NCBI RefSeq assembly: GCF_036985595.1
Contig: NZ_BTPU01000079.1
Span: 1 to 50,280 of the forward strand
Direction of reading: 5' to 3'
Source: Vallitalea maricola
GTDB lineage: Bacteria; Bacillota; Clostridia; Lachnospirales; Vallitaleaceae
DNA length: 50,280 nucleotides
The translations under genes were made by a program, and so were the position numbers. This document shows, piece after piece, positions 43,253-50,280 of this stretch. Each line of letters opens with the position of its first letter. The first letter of the stretch is position 1. The notes beneath the pieces are model-generated. The model was not told the DNA's origin. It did not search any database and saw only the letters and a list, made by a program, of their open reading frames with translations.

Positions 43253-43393
43253 AAAACAAACCTCCTTTTTATATTATATATTTTAATTTCCCTTATTAAT
43301 CCTTAATAAAGTATTTTGATAGTTTAATAATAACCTAAAACATGCTTTCACATAATATAATTGTTAATTAATCTATTGATTAAATCACTAAGC

Positions 43394-43423
43394 ATTATAC
43401 CATTTTTTATACTATTATTACAA
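43394..43423 (-). promoter_or_regulatory. Candidate promoter of yloU-yloV
   Basis: On the minus strand TTGTAA (43418-43423), an 18-base spacer and TATAAT (43394-43399) lie about 140 bases before yloU and are divergent from the rpmB promoter. Confidence 0.6.
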
Positions 43424-43461
43424 TATTATTTTCTTTTCTTTAAATTATTATAATCTAATGC

Positions 43462-43490
43462 TTGCATTATGTCCACTTTTTTGTTAAAAT
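43462..43490 (+). promoter_or_regulatory. Sigma-A promoter of rpmB
   Basis: TTGCAT (43462-43467), a 17-base spacer and TAAAAT (43485-43490) lie about 40 bases before the rpmB start and leave room for a short leader with AGGAGGTG. Confidence 0.7.
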
Positions 43491-43531
43491 TGTTTTGTTG
43501 TAAACATGTACGTATATAAGGAGGTGCAAGT

Positions 43532-43717
43532 ATGGCTAAGTGTGATATTTGTGATAAAGGCGTTTCTTTTGGAATTCAAGTAAGCCATTCCCATAAAAGA
43601 GCTAATAAAATGTGGAAACCTAATATTAGAAGAGTTAGAGCAATTGTTAATGGTCAACCAAAAAGACTTAATGTTTGTTCTAAGTGTTTAAAATCTGGTG
43701 CGGTAGAACGTGCATAA
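43532..43717 (+). CDS. rpmB: Large ribosomal subunit protein bL28
   Basis: A 61-residue ribosomal protein with bL28 features (SFGIQVSHSHKRANKMWKPN). Cysteines 4, 7, 49 and 52 make a four-cysteine zinc site, so it is the zinc-binding form. AGGAGGTG precedes the ATG. It is transcribed opposite to its neighbours, as in B. subtilis, from its own promoter and to its own terminator. Confidence 0.97.
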   Translation: MAKCDICDKGVSFGIQVSHSHKRANKMWKPNIRRVRAIVNGQPKRLNVCSKCLKSGAVERA

Positions 43718-43720
43718 AAC

Positions 43721-43748
43721 AATCCCCAATAGGGGATTATTTTTTTTA
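43721..43748 (+). terminator. Intrinsic terminator of rpmB
   Basis: AATCCCC and GGGGATT form a 7-bp stem with a 4-base loop, followed by a long T-run. It lies three bases after the rpmB stop codon and just before the 3' end of the opposing small gene. Confidence 0.92.
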
Positions 43749-43755
43749 TTTTATT

Positions 43756-43902
43756 TTAACATTTTAACAACCAAATACCTATACATAAACTAGTAAGTGA
43801 AAGAATAACACCTACAGCTCCTTTAGGTAATATAGATATTAAAAGCATTCCTAAAGATATAGATACTAGAATTACTCCTATCAATTTAGTTCGGAAGCAC
43901 AT
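43756..43902 (-). CDS. Small hydrophobic two-helix membrane peptide
   Basis: A 48-residue reading frame in an otherwise empty 290-base gap. It begins MCFRTKLIG and is then almost wholly hydrophobic: two candidate membrane helices (about 8-25 and 29-45) separated by a LPKG turn, ending in IWLLKC. GGTGA lies about five bases before ATG 43902; an in-frame ATG four codons earlier lacks a Shine-Dalgarno site. It sits between thiN and rpmB, where B. subtilis has spoVM, but it does not resemble the 26-residue SpoVM amphipathic helix. I do not recognise the family; coding status is inferred from composition, start signal and placement. Confidence 0.6.
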   Translation of the reverse strand: MCFRTKLIGVILVSISLGMLLISILPKGAVGVILSLTSLCIGIWLLKC

Positions 43903-44000
43903 TTCTTTCACCATACATAACTTATTATTACATTATATGTTTAAAATATATATTTGATAACTAAAATACTGTATTAACTTATCAATTATCTCTGGGAAAA

Positions 44001-44028
44001 ATAGTCAATGCAGTATAGTCAATGCAGT
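44001..44028. repeat. Two-copy 14-base tandem repeat
   Basis: ATAGTCAATGCAGT occurs twice in direct tandem (44001-44014 and 44015-44028), 12 bases beyond the thiN stop codon. It looks like a recent replication-slippage duplication. Each copy could pair weakly with the AATACTG word near 43965, but no clear terminator results. Confidence 0.85.
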
Positions 44029-44039
44029 ATTATATATTA

Positions 44040-44681
44040 TTAGTCTCTCGAACGTATTACCATCAAAATACCATCAGTAAGACTAACCGTAGCCTTATCC
44101 TTGATAAATTCGTTGCTAATTCCTATTGAAATCCCTTGTCTCATAGTATAGCCATTAAGTTCATACTTTAATCCTTGGGTGGATATCCCTGTAACTGTAC
44201 TGGTTAATGGAATCAATGATATGTATTTATAATCATTTCTCTGAAAACAAGTAGTCTTGTCAATAAGACTTATGATATTATTATTATTTATAATCCTGCA
44301 TTTGATTCTTTTTTCAAGGGGTATCATCAGAATATGAATATTTGCTATAGTATGGTCAATTCTAGTGCCAATTCCACCAAATAAATCAATATGGGTACTC
44401 CCCATATCAATTGCTTCCATTATTGCTAGATGAGTATCGGTTTCATCCTTTTCCGCAATAAATCTATTCACTTTTATCCTAGAATCCTTAGTCAATTCAT
44501 TAATAACTACAGGACTAATTGAATCAAAATCTCCAACTATCAGATTAGGTTGTATCCCTGCATCAGACAAGTACTGTGCTCCTTTATCTACACCTATTAT
44601 ATAATCATATTCGTTACAAGTGATAAAACTCTTCAGAAAAGCTAAATCTACAGTTCCCCCTGTAACAATTAGTGTTTTCAT
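44040..44681 (-). CDS. thiN: Thiamine pyrophosphokinase
   Basis: ThiN transfers pyrophosphate from ATP to thiamine, giving the active cofactor. The 213-residue protein has GVDKGAQYLSDAG (about 30-42), LIVGDFDSIS (acidic site) and EKDETDTHLAI, followed by the FGGIGTRIDHTIANIHIL segment. It begins two bases after rpe, with only a weak ribosome-binding site, suggesting coupling. It ends the prpC-prkC-rsgA-rpe-thiN run. Confidence 0.96.
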   Translation of the reverse strand: MKTLIVTGGTVDLAFLKSFITCNEYDYIIGVDKGAQYLSDAGIQPNLIVGDFDSISPVVINELTKDSRIKVNRFIAEKDETDTHLAIMEAIDMGSTHIDLFGGIGTRIDHTIANIHILMIPLEKRIKCRIINNNNIISLIDKTTCFQRNDYKYISLIPLTSTVTGISTQGLKYELNGYTMRQGISIGISNEFIKDKATVSLTDGILMVIRSRD

Positions 44682-44683
44682 AT

Positions 44684-45340
44684 CTAATTCTCACAAACCT
44701 CTCTAAAAGCTTTAATTGTACTACTTATATCTTCTGAATTATATATTGCTGAACCTGCAACAATCACATTAGCTCCAGCATTAACAACTTTTTTCACATT
44801 ATCCAAGGATATTCCACCATCTACTTGAATATCACATTTTAACCCTCTACCACAAATAACATCTTTGATGGCACTTATTTTGTGTAGTGAGGATTCTATG
44901 AACTTTTGACCACCAAAACCTGGATTTACTGACATAACCAACACCATATCAAGCTCATCGATAATATATTCCAAAGCGTTGATAGAAGTAGCAGGATTTA
45001 GTGATACCGCTGCCTTAAGACCATAACTCTTAATTAAAGAAATAGTACTGTGAAGATGTTTACATGCTTCTGCATGTACTGTTATTATATCTGCTCCTGC
45101 TTCTTTAAAATCTCTTATATATCTGCTTGGTTCATCAATCATCAAATGAACATCAAATACTTTATCAGTATACTCTCTTATGCTCTTGATAATAGGTACA
45201 CCAAATGAAATATTAGGAACAAATGACCCATCCATGACATCAATGTGTACATAATCACATCCTGCTTCATCAATTCTTTTAATATCTTGTCCTAAATTTG
45301 CAAAATCCGCTGCCAAAATTGAAGGTGCTATCTTAATCAT
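44684..45340 (-). CDS. rpe: Ribulose-phosphate 3-epimerase
   Basis: Rpe interconverts ribulose 5-phosphate and xylulose 5-phosphate in the pentose phosphate pathway. The 218-residue TIM barrel shows ILAADFANLG, YVHIDVMDGSFVPNISFG, FDVHLMI, VMSVNPGFGGQKFI and IQVDGGI, including metal-binding His and Asp residues. AGGAGATGG precedes the ATG. It is one base after rsgA. Confidence 0.98.
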   Translation of the reverse strand: MIKIAPSILAADFANLGQDIKRIDEAGCDYVHIDVMDGSFVPNISFGVPIIKSIREYTDKVFDVHLMIDEPSRYIRDFKEAGADIITVHAEACKHLHSTISLIKSYGLKAAVSLNPATSINALEYIIDELDMVLVMSVNPGFGGQKFIESSLHKISAIKDVICGRGLKCDIQVDGGISLDNVKKVVNAGANVIVAGSAIYNSEDISSTIKAFREVCEN

Positions 45341-45341
45341 T

Positions 45342-46220
45342 TTACCATCTCCTAATATCTTTTAATTCATCATATAGCATTTTATAACTTTCATATCTAA
45401 GTTTACTGATTTCACCATTCTCTAATGCATGTTTAACTGCACAATCAGGTTCACTTATATGATTACACCCATAGAATTTACAGTTATCTTCATACTTTTT
45501 AAACTCAATGAAATAATTCTTTAGATCATCTTTTTCAATCTCATCGATATATAAAGAACTGAAACCAGGTGTATCAACAACATAACTATCCTTATCAAAA
45601 GCTAAAAGGGTCGCATGTCTGGTAGTATGCTTACCTCTTTTGATTTTTTCACTGACTTCACCAGTTTCAAGCATCTCCACTGATTGAATCAGATTAAGTA
45701 TAGATGATTTTCCTACACCTGAAGGTCCAGCAAACACTGTTGTTTTATCATACAATATTTCTCTCAGTGGTGATATTCCTATATCTTTTGTTGCACTAGT
45801 CAATAACACATCATATCCAGTATCTTTATAGATGCTTTTTATATCATCTAAGTCTTCATCAGATACAGTATCAACCTTATTAAAACATATGACTACACTT
45901 ATATTTTCTCTTTCTGCCATTATTAAAAACTTATCAAGTAAATGAAAGTTGGGTTTTGGATTCTCCACTGCGAAAACAATAACAACTTGATCAATATTAG
46001 CGACTGTAGGTCTAATCAAACTATTTTTTCTAGGTAGAATCTCTAATATATTCCCCTTCATATCTTCATTTTCTAATATATCAATCTCCACATTATCGCC
46101 AATAAGAGGCTTTATTTTCTTATTTCTAAAAACACCTCTGGCCTTACATTCATATATACCCTTTTCAGGTACGTGTATATAGTAAAATCCTGCAATTCCT
46201 TTAATGATTTTACCTACCAT
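45342..46220 (-). CDS. rsgA: Small ribosomal subunit biogenesis GTPase RsgA
   Basis: RsgA is a circularly permuted GTPase that checks and releases factors from maturing 30S subunits. The 292-residue protein has an N-terminal OB fold, CFNKVD (G4), GPSGVGKSSILN (G1), the switch GKHTTRHATL, DTPGFSS (G3) and a C-terminal zinc knuckle CKFYGCNHISEPDCAVKHA. Its start overlaps the prkC stop by one base (TAATG). In B. subtilis the homologous CpgA is a substrate of PrkC, so co-expression makes sense. Confidence 0.97.
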   Translation of the reverse strand: MVGKIIKGIAGFYYIHVPEKGIYECKARGVFRNKKIKPLIGDNVEIDILENEDMKGNILEILPRKNSLIRPTVANIDQVVIVFAVENPKPNFHLLDKFLIMAERENISVVICFNKVDTVSDEDLDDIKSIYKDTGYDVLLTSATKDIGISPLREILYDKTTVFAGPSGVGKSSILNLIQSVEMLETGEVSEKIKRGKHTTRHATLLAFDKDSYVVDTPGFSSLYIDEIEKDDLKNYFIEFKKYEDNCKFYGCNHISEPDCAVKHALENGEISKLRYESYKMLYDELKDIRRW

Positions 46221-48133
46221 TAATTAGCCTCCTCTTTAGTAAAAACAAAAGGGTTTTCATACTGGTACACATCATTAAGGTAAATCTTAATGATTGCATC
46301 TCCCTCACCAGAAACAATAATTGGCAATGGGAAATCTTCACTTTTAACCAATTTATTGAACACAACACTTTCCCTGTCTTTAATAACTAGAACTGCTTTT
46401 AACTGCCCTTCAGTCTGATCAGGGTCAAATATATTATTTATAGTTTCAGTATGGAAAAAACTAACTTTTTTGCCTAGACTTACAGCAATATCTATAACAT
46501 AATTTTCCTTTACTTCTTCCCCTGGATCAACAGTCTGACTGATAACTTTACCTTTAGCCACTGTATCATGATTAATTTTAGTTACATTTCCTATTTCTAG
46601 ATTAGCCTCGGTTAACTTATTTCTGGCTTGCTGTTCAGTTAAGTCCTTCAAATTAGGTACAAAAACTGTTTTTTCTTCTTTACCTTTACTTACAAAGATA
46701 GTGACAACTTCACCTTTTTTTAATTTGGTTCCCTTATCTGGATATTGCCTAATGACAATACCAAGAGGTATAGAATCATGATATTCTCTTTCTATCTTAT
46801 AAGTAAGATTTCTTCCCTGTATAATACTTTGTGCTGTAGTAAATTTTACACTCAGAACATCAGGAACTTCAAAAGTCTCTATTCCTTTGCTTACAGTTAA
46901 TTTTACAATCTGGTTTTTTTCAGCAACTGTATTTTCTTCTGGAATTTGTGAAATAATTTTATCCACATCATAAGTATCATCATATGTTCTTTCTGTAACA
47001 TCAATTGTTAAATGCTTGTCTTCCAACAATTTTTTTGCATCAGACAGCAACATACCCTGTACATCAGGTATTAACACTTCTACTGGCTGCAATCTGGCTT
47101 TTATACTATTAAATACAAAATAAGAAACTATTGACACCAAAACAATAGCTGAAACCACTCCTAGAAAAACCACAACTTTCTCAAGATTGGATTTTTTCTC
47201 GGTAATAGAATTATTTTCTTTTTCTTTCCATATTTTTTTCATATCATTATCAGACATAAAGAGCGTAGGTGAATCATCAACTATCTTTATATCAACAAAA
47301 TCTTCTTCAGGTGATATATTCGCTTTCTTTAGATCTTCCATCAACTCATCTGCACTGGAATATCTGAATTCAGTTTTCTTTAAAGTAGCCTTGATTATTA
47401 TTGATTCCAGACATTTAGTAATATTAGGATTTTTCTCTCTTGGACTTGGTAAATCTTCATTTATATGAAGAAGAGCTACTGAAACTGGACTTTCAGCTTG
47501 ATAAGGTAATGTTCCTGTAGCCATTTCATACATAGTGATACCTAATGAGTACAAGTCACTTTTTTCGTCACAAAAACCGCCTCTAGCTTGTTCTGGAGAA
47601 ATATAGTGAACTGAACCACTTGCATTAGTAGGGGCTACAATAGTCTTATCTGTAGCTACTCTGGCAATACCAAAATCAGCTACTTTTGCAATACCATCTT
47701 TTGTAATGATGATATTTTGTGGCTTGATGTCCCTATGTATAATATGATTTTCATGTGCATGCTCTAACGCTGAAGCAATAGATGCAGCAATTTTGATAGT
47801 CTCAGCATCAGATAATGGAGCATTATTCTTAATATACTCCTTTAGGGTAATTCCTTCTAATAATTCCATTACTATATAATAAATATTTTTATCATTTCCT
47901 ACGTCATATATATTAACAATATTGTGATGTGATAAACTAGCTGCTGATTGAGCCTCCACTTTGAATCTTCTAACGAATTCTTCATCCAAGCAAAATTCAT
48001 CTCTCAAAACTTTTATGGCTACAAATCTCTCTAGTTTATTACATTTAGCTTTATATACAATAGACATACCGCCTGAACCAACTTTTTCAATTATTTTATA
48101 TCTACCACTTAAAATTACTCCTGGCTGCAACAT
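46220..48133 (-). CDS. prkC: Serine/threonine protein kinase with PASTA domains
   Basis: PrkC is a membrane Hanks-type kinase sensing muropeptides and controlling germination, cell-wall and translation functions. The 637-residue protein has a cytoplasmic kinase domain (about 10-270) with GSGGMS, the AIKVL lysine, HRDIKPQN, DFG and SPEQARG. A linker and one membrane helix (about 318-340) follow, then three PASTA repeats (about 350-550, each ending SKG or SLG) and a C-terminal extension of about 80 residues. GAGGTGA precedes the ATG and overlaps the end of prpC. Confidence 0.97.
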   Translation of the reverse strand: MLQPGVILSGRYKIIEKVGSGGMSIVYKAKCNKLERFVAIKVLRDEFCLDEEFVRRFKVEAQSAASLSHHNIVNIYDVGNDKNIYYIVMELLEGITLKEYIKNNAPLSDAETIKIAASIASALEHAHENHIIHRDIKPQNIIITKDGIAKVADFGIARVATDKTIVAPTNASGSVHYISPEQARGGFCDEKSDLYSLGITMYEMATGTLPYQAESPVSVALLHINEDLPSPREKNPNITKCLESIIIKATLKKTEFRYSSADELMEDLKKANISPEEDFVDIKIVDDSPTLFMSDNDMKKIWKEKENNSITEKKSNLEKVVVFLGVVSAIVLVSIVSYFVFNSIKARLQPVEVLIPDVQGMLLSDAKKLLEDKHLTIDVTERTYDDTYDVDKIISQIPEENTVAEKNQIVKLTVSKGIETFEVPDVLSVKFTTAQSIIQGRNLTYKIEREYHDSIPLGIVIRQYPDKGTKLKKGEVVTIFVSKGKEEKTVFVPNLKDLTEQQARNKLTEANLEIGNVTKINHDTVAKGKVISQTVDPGEEVKENYVIDIAVSLGKKVSFFHTETINNIFDPDQTEGQLKAVLVIKDRESVVFNKLVKSEDFPLPIIVSGEGDAIIKIYLNDVYQYENPFVFTKEEAN

Positions 48134-48144
48134 ACCATGTCACC

Positions 48145-48867
48145 TCATTCCCCTTTTATTAATACAGCTGCTATATTATCAGTTCCTCCATTATGAAGAG
48201 CAAGTTCAATCAGTTCATCAAGCTTTTCATCAAGTTTTTTATCAGAACCAACCACTTGGAGAATTGTATCATCTTCTAACATATTGGTCAAACCATCTGA
48301 ACACATTAGGATAAATTCCTCACTAGTTATGTTCAAGGTAAATATATCACATTTTACAGTTTCATCTGCACCAACAGCTCTAGTAATAATATTTTTATTT
48401 GGATGATTTTTACTTTGACCTCTTGAAAGTTTACCACATTTAATCATTTCTTCAACTAACGAATGATCTTCTGTTATTTGATTAATAGCATTATTGATTA
48501 AATATAATCTACTATCTCCAACATTGGCAACAAATAATTTATTATCTTCAACTGAACATACAATAAATGTTGTGCCCATACCGAAAAAATTCTCATCTGC
48601 CAATGATTTATTATGAATTATTTCATTTATGTAATTTATACCATTAATAAAAGTATCTGAAATATGTGGGTATTCATTTGTTTTAACATAACTAACAAAT
48701 TCTTCAACAGCACACATAGAAGCATACTCTCCTGCTTTATGTCCTCCCATCCCATCAGCAATTATATAAAGATTAGGAAGGTTTCCAATTTTTTCATTAG
48801 AAATGTAAAAACTATCTTGATTAATATTCCTTATTTTCCCTTTATGGGTTTTCCCTATAGCTTTCAT
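48145..48867 (-). CDS. prpC: PP2C-family protein phosphatase
   Basis: PrpC reverses PrkC phosphorylation. The 240-residue PPM/PP2C protein shows RNINQDSFYI near the start, the metal-binding IADGMGGHKAGEYAS, GMGTTFI, NVGDSRLYL, MCSDGLTNML and GGTDNIAAVL near the end. AGGAGG lies just upstream of the ATG. It precedes prkC by 11 bases, the standard phosphatase-kinase pair, and follows rlmN by 39 bases. Confidence 0.97.
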   Translation of the reverse strand: MKAIGKTHKGKIRNINQDSFYISNEKIGNLPNLYIIADGMGGHKAGEYASMCAVEEFVSYVKTNEYPHISDTFINGINYINEIIHNKSLADENFFGMGTTFIVCSVEDNKLFVANVGDSRLYLINNAINQITEDHSLVEEMIKCGKLSRGQSKNHPNKNIITRAVGADETVKCDIFTLNITSEEFILMCSDGLTNMLEDDTILQVVGSDKKLDEKLDELIELALHNGGTDNIAAVLIKGE

Positions 48868-48906
48868 ATAACCTCCTATAAGTATTACCAGTTTATTAAA
48901 ATAAAT

Positions 48907-49956
48907 TTATACTTCCTTATTTTTGTCTTTGGTGTAACTTCTTCTAAGCTGTCCACATGCTGCATCAATGTCGCTTCCCAATTCTCGTCTAATAGTAGTA
49001 GGTATTTTATGTTTTTCCAATACATTTTTGAACGCTAGTATAGTGTCTTTGCTGCTATGTCTATAGCTTCTTTCTTCTACTTGATTAATTGGTATTAGAT
49101 TGACATGACATAAAATTCCTTTTAACACTTTTGATAGTTCCTTAGCACATTCAATCCCATCATTAACACCTTTTACCAAACTATATTCAAATGTAATTCT
49201 TCTCTTTGTTTTCTTAACATAATCTTTACATGCCTCAATTAATAAATCATAGTCATATGCATTAGCAATAGGCATCATGGTTTTTCTAATTGAATTATTG
49301 GGAGCATGTAATGATATAGCCAAAGTGATCTTTAAATTTTCATCGGCTATCTCATTAATCTTTTCAATGATACCACAAGTAGATACAGTAATGTTTCTTT
49401 GACTAATATTCATTCCTTCTTCTGAGTTTATAATCTTAATAAACTTTATCAGAACATCATAATTATCTAAAGGCTCACCTGTCCCCATAATAACTATGTT
49501 AGATATTCTATTACCGCTTATTCTGTTTATTTCATATACTTGTCCGAGCATCTCAGAAACTGTCAAATTCCTTTTTAATCCCCCAATAGTTGATGCACAG
49601 AATTTACATCCCATCCTACATCCAACCTGAGAAGATATACATACTGAATTACCATGCTTATAAGACATGAAAACACTCTCAACTACATGATGGTCATTTA
49701 ATTCAAACAGATACTTTCTAGTTCCATCTTTTGACTCTAATTTTTTAACTTCACGAAGCGTTACTATATCACAGTTAACAGCTAATTTATCTTGTAATGC
49801 CTTAGATATATTGGTCATCTGAGAAAAAGAGGATACTCTTTTTTCATGTAACCATCCATATATCTGCTTAGCCCTAAATTTCTTTTCACTTATTTTTTCC
49901 ATAAATTCTATCAATTCATCCATGGACATTGATAAAATATCAACCTTATCATTCAA
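48907..49956 (-). CDS. rlmN: 23S rRNA/tRNA adenine-C2 methyltransferase RlmN
   Basis: RlmN is a radical-SAM enzyme that methylates C2 of A2503 in 23S rRNA and A37 of tRNAs. The 349-residue protein has the cluster motif CRMGCKFCAST, MGTGEPLDN, and the resolving cysteine in the C-terminal AACGQLRR; the methyl-carrying cysteine should be this one or its partner. The start appears to be TTG with AAGGAA about 9 bases ahead; an ATG nine codons in is an alternative. It follows rsmB by 25 bases. Confidence 0.96.
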   Translation of the reverse strand: MNDKVDILSMSMDELIEFMEKISEKKFRAKQIYGWLHEKRVSSFSQMTNISKALQDKLAVNCDIVTLREVKKLESKDGTRKYLFELNDHHVVESVFMSYKHGNSVCISSQVGCRMGCKFCASTIGGLKRNLTVSEMLGQVYEINRISGNRISNIVIMGTGEPLDNYDVLIKFIKIINSEEGMNISQRNITVSTCGIIEKINEIADENLKITLAISLHAPNNSIRKTMMPIANAYDYDLLIEACKDYVKKTKRRITFEYSLVKGVNDGIECAKELSKVLKGILCHVNLIPINQVEERSYRHSSKDTILAFKNVLEKHKIPTTIRRELGSDIDAACGQLRRSYTKDKNKEV

Positions 49957-49981
49957 ATTCTAATATTCCTTCCATTATGTT

Positions 49982-50280
49982 CTAATTACCAATTCTTCTT
50001 AGCTTAGCTATGAAGAAACCATCTGTGTCATAAAATCCAGGTAATAATTGAATATACCCCTTGTTATTATTATTGATTGTATTAGGTAAATTATCCTCAA
50101 AATCAACTAATTCAAAAGGGAAATTATCAGTGAACCACTTAACATTCTTTATGTTTTCTTCTGGATTAACAGTACATGTGCTATACATAAGTATACCACC
50201 TGTTTTTACATATTTGCAAACAACTTTTAATATATTCCTTTGAATGTCAATCAAATCATCTATATCTTTTCTTTCTACAT
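49982..50280 (-). CDS. rsmB: 16S rRNA (cytosine967-C5)-methyltransferase RsmB, C-terminal part
   Basis: Only the last 99 or so codons lie in the window; the frame is open to the edge. The visible part has KDIDDLIDIQRNIL, KYVKTGGILMYSTCTVNPEEN and a C-terminal LPGFYDTDGFFIAKLRR, matching the Fmu/RsmB SAM-methyltransferase family. The STC cysteine corresponds to the motif VI cysteine. The gene is truncated only by the window. In many Firmicutes rsmB directly precedes rlmN, as here. Confidence 0.93.
   Translation of the reverse strand, partial: VERKDIDDLIDIQRNILKVVCKYVKTGGILMYSTCTVNPEENIKNVKWFTDNFPFELVDFEDNLPNTINNNNKGYIQLLPGFYDTDGFFIAKLRRIGN

Noticed and set aside
43903..44039. Canonical spoVM frame or a sigma-E promoter for the small peptide gene
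   Set aside because: No LPKFLGG-like peptide can be read on either strand. A CATATAAT word occurs, but there is no convincing -35 box at the right distance.
1..50280. CRISPR arrays, tRNA or rRNA genes, transposases, phage genes
   Set aside because: Reading both strands I saw no regularly spaced repeats, no tRNA-like T-loop/anticodon arrangements and no integrase or transposase motifs.

Overview
The window is a chromosomal segment of an AT-rich, endospore-forming Gram-positive bacterium, almost certainly a member of the Clostridia. Evidence for this is spoIVA, an alpha/beta-type small acid-soluble spore protein, ylbJ, many TTG and GTG starts with strong purine-rich Shine-Dalgarno sites, and a housekeeping gene order very close to two Bacillus subtilis clusters. 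A Lachnospirales or Vallitalea-like lineage is my guess; the sequence does not prove it. I see no rRNA, tRNA, CRISPR array, transposase or prophage gene.

Layout. (1) 1-1735: spoIVA with a convincing sigma-E promoter. (2) 1840-8690: an accessory block between spoIVA and gpsA. It is a four-gene operon of a BlaI/MecI-type repressor, an exported FG-GAP-like protein, a large DUF3160 lipoprotein and a BlaR1/MecR1-type M56 membrane protease. A convergent lipoprotein gene follows. (3) 8737-13890: gpsA-plsY-der-(radical-SAM-like DUF512)-pgeF. (4) 13928-19400: yraN, orphan FlhB-C and FliK-like proteins, rnhB, an HD-domain protein, rbgA and lepB. (5) 19481-28569: the ribosome maturation and protein-targeting cluster rplS-trmD-rimM-khpA-rpsP-ffh-ylxM-ftsY-smc. 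(6) 28760-34046: rnc, acpP, plsX, rpmF, yceD, ackA and pta. (7) 34371-38711: tmcAL and ylbJ (plus strand), then a coiled-coil protein, coaD, rsmD and a spore SASP gene (minus strand). (8) 38900-43717: recG, fakA-like yloV, yloU and the divergent rpmB. (9) 43756-50280: an unannotated 48-residue membrane peptide gene, then thiN, rpe, rsgA, prkC, prpC, rlmN and the 3' part of rsmB.

How the genes work together. Most of the window supports ribosome assembly and modification (rimM, trmD, rsgA, rbgA, der, rlmN, rsmB, rsmD, rpsP, rplS, rpmB, rpmF), co-translational targeting (ffh, ftsY, lepB), phospholipid and fatty-acid synthesis (plsX, plsY, gpsA, acpP, fakA-like), acetate energy metabolism (pta, ackA), chromosome maintenance (smc, recG, rnhB) and Hanks-type kinase/phosphatase signalling (prkC, prpC). 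The accessory block looks like a self-contained envelope-stress switch. Two palindromic BlaI-type operators straddle a near-consensus promoter, the repressor keeps an N-F pair where staphylococcal BlaI is cleaved, and the last gene encodes the matching M56 protease, but there is no beta-lactamase and no penicillin-binding sensor domain.

The observations I rate highest are the BlaI/M56 operon with DUF3160 cargo, the 48-residue two-helix membrane peptide in the position where B. subtilis has spoVM, a 13-8-13 dyad over the start site of the ylxM-ffh promoter, phased A-tracts plus a palindrome at the pta promoter, and the orphan FliK-like/FlhB-C pair. Starts were moved from the longest reading frame where a Shine-Dalgarno site or promoter decided the matter, and this is stated gene by gene.
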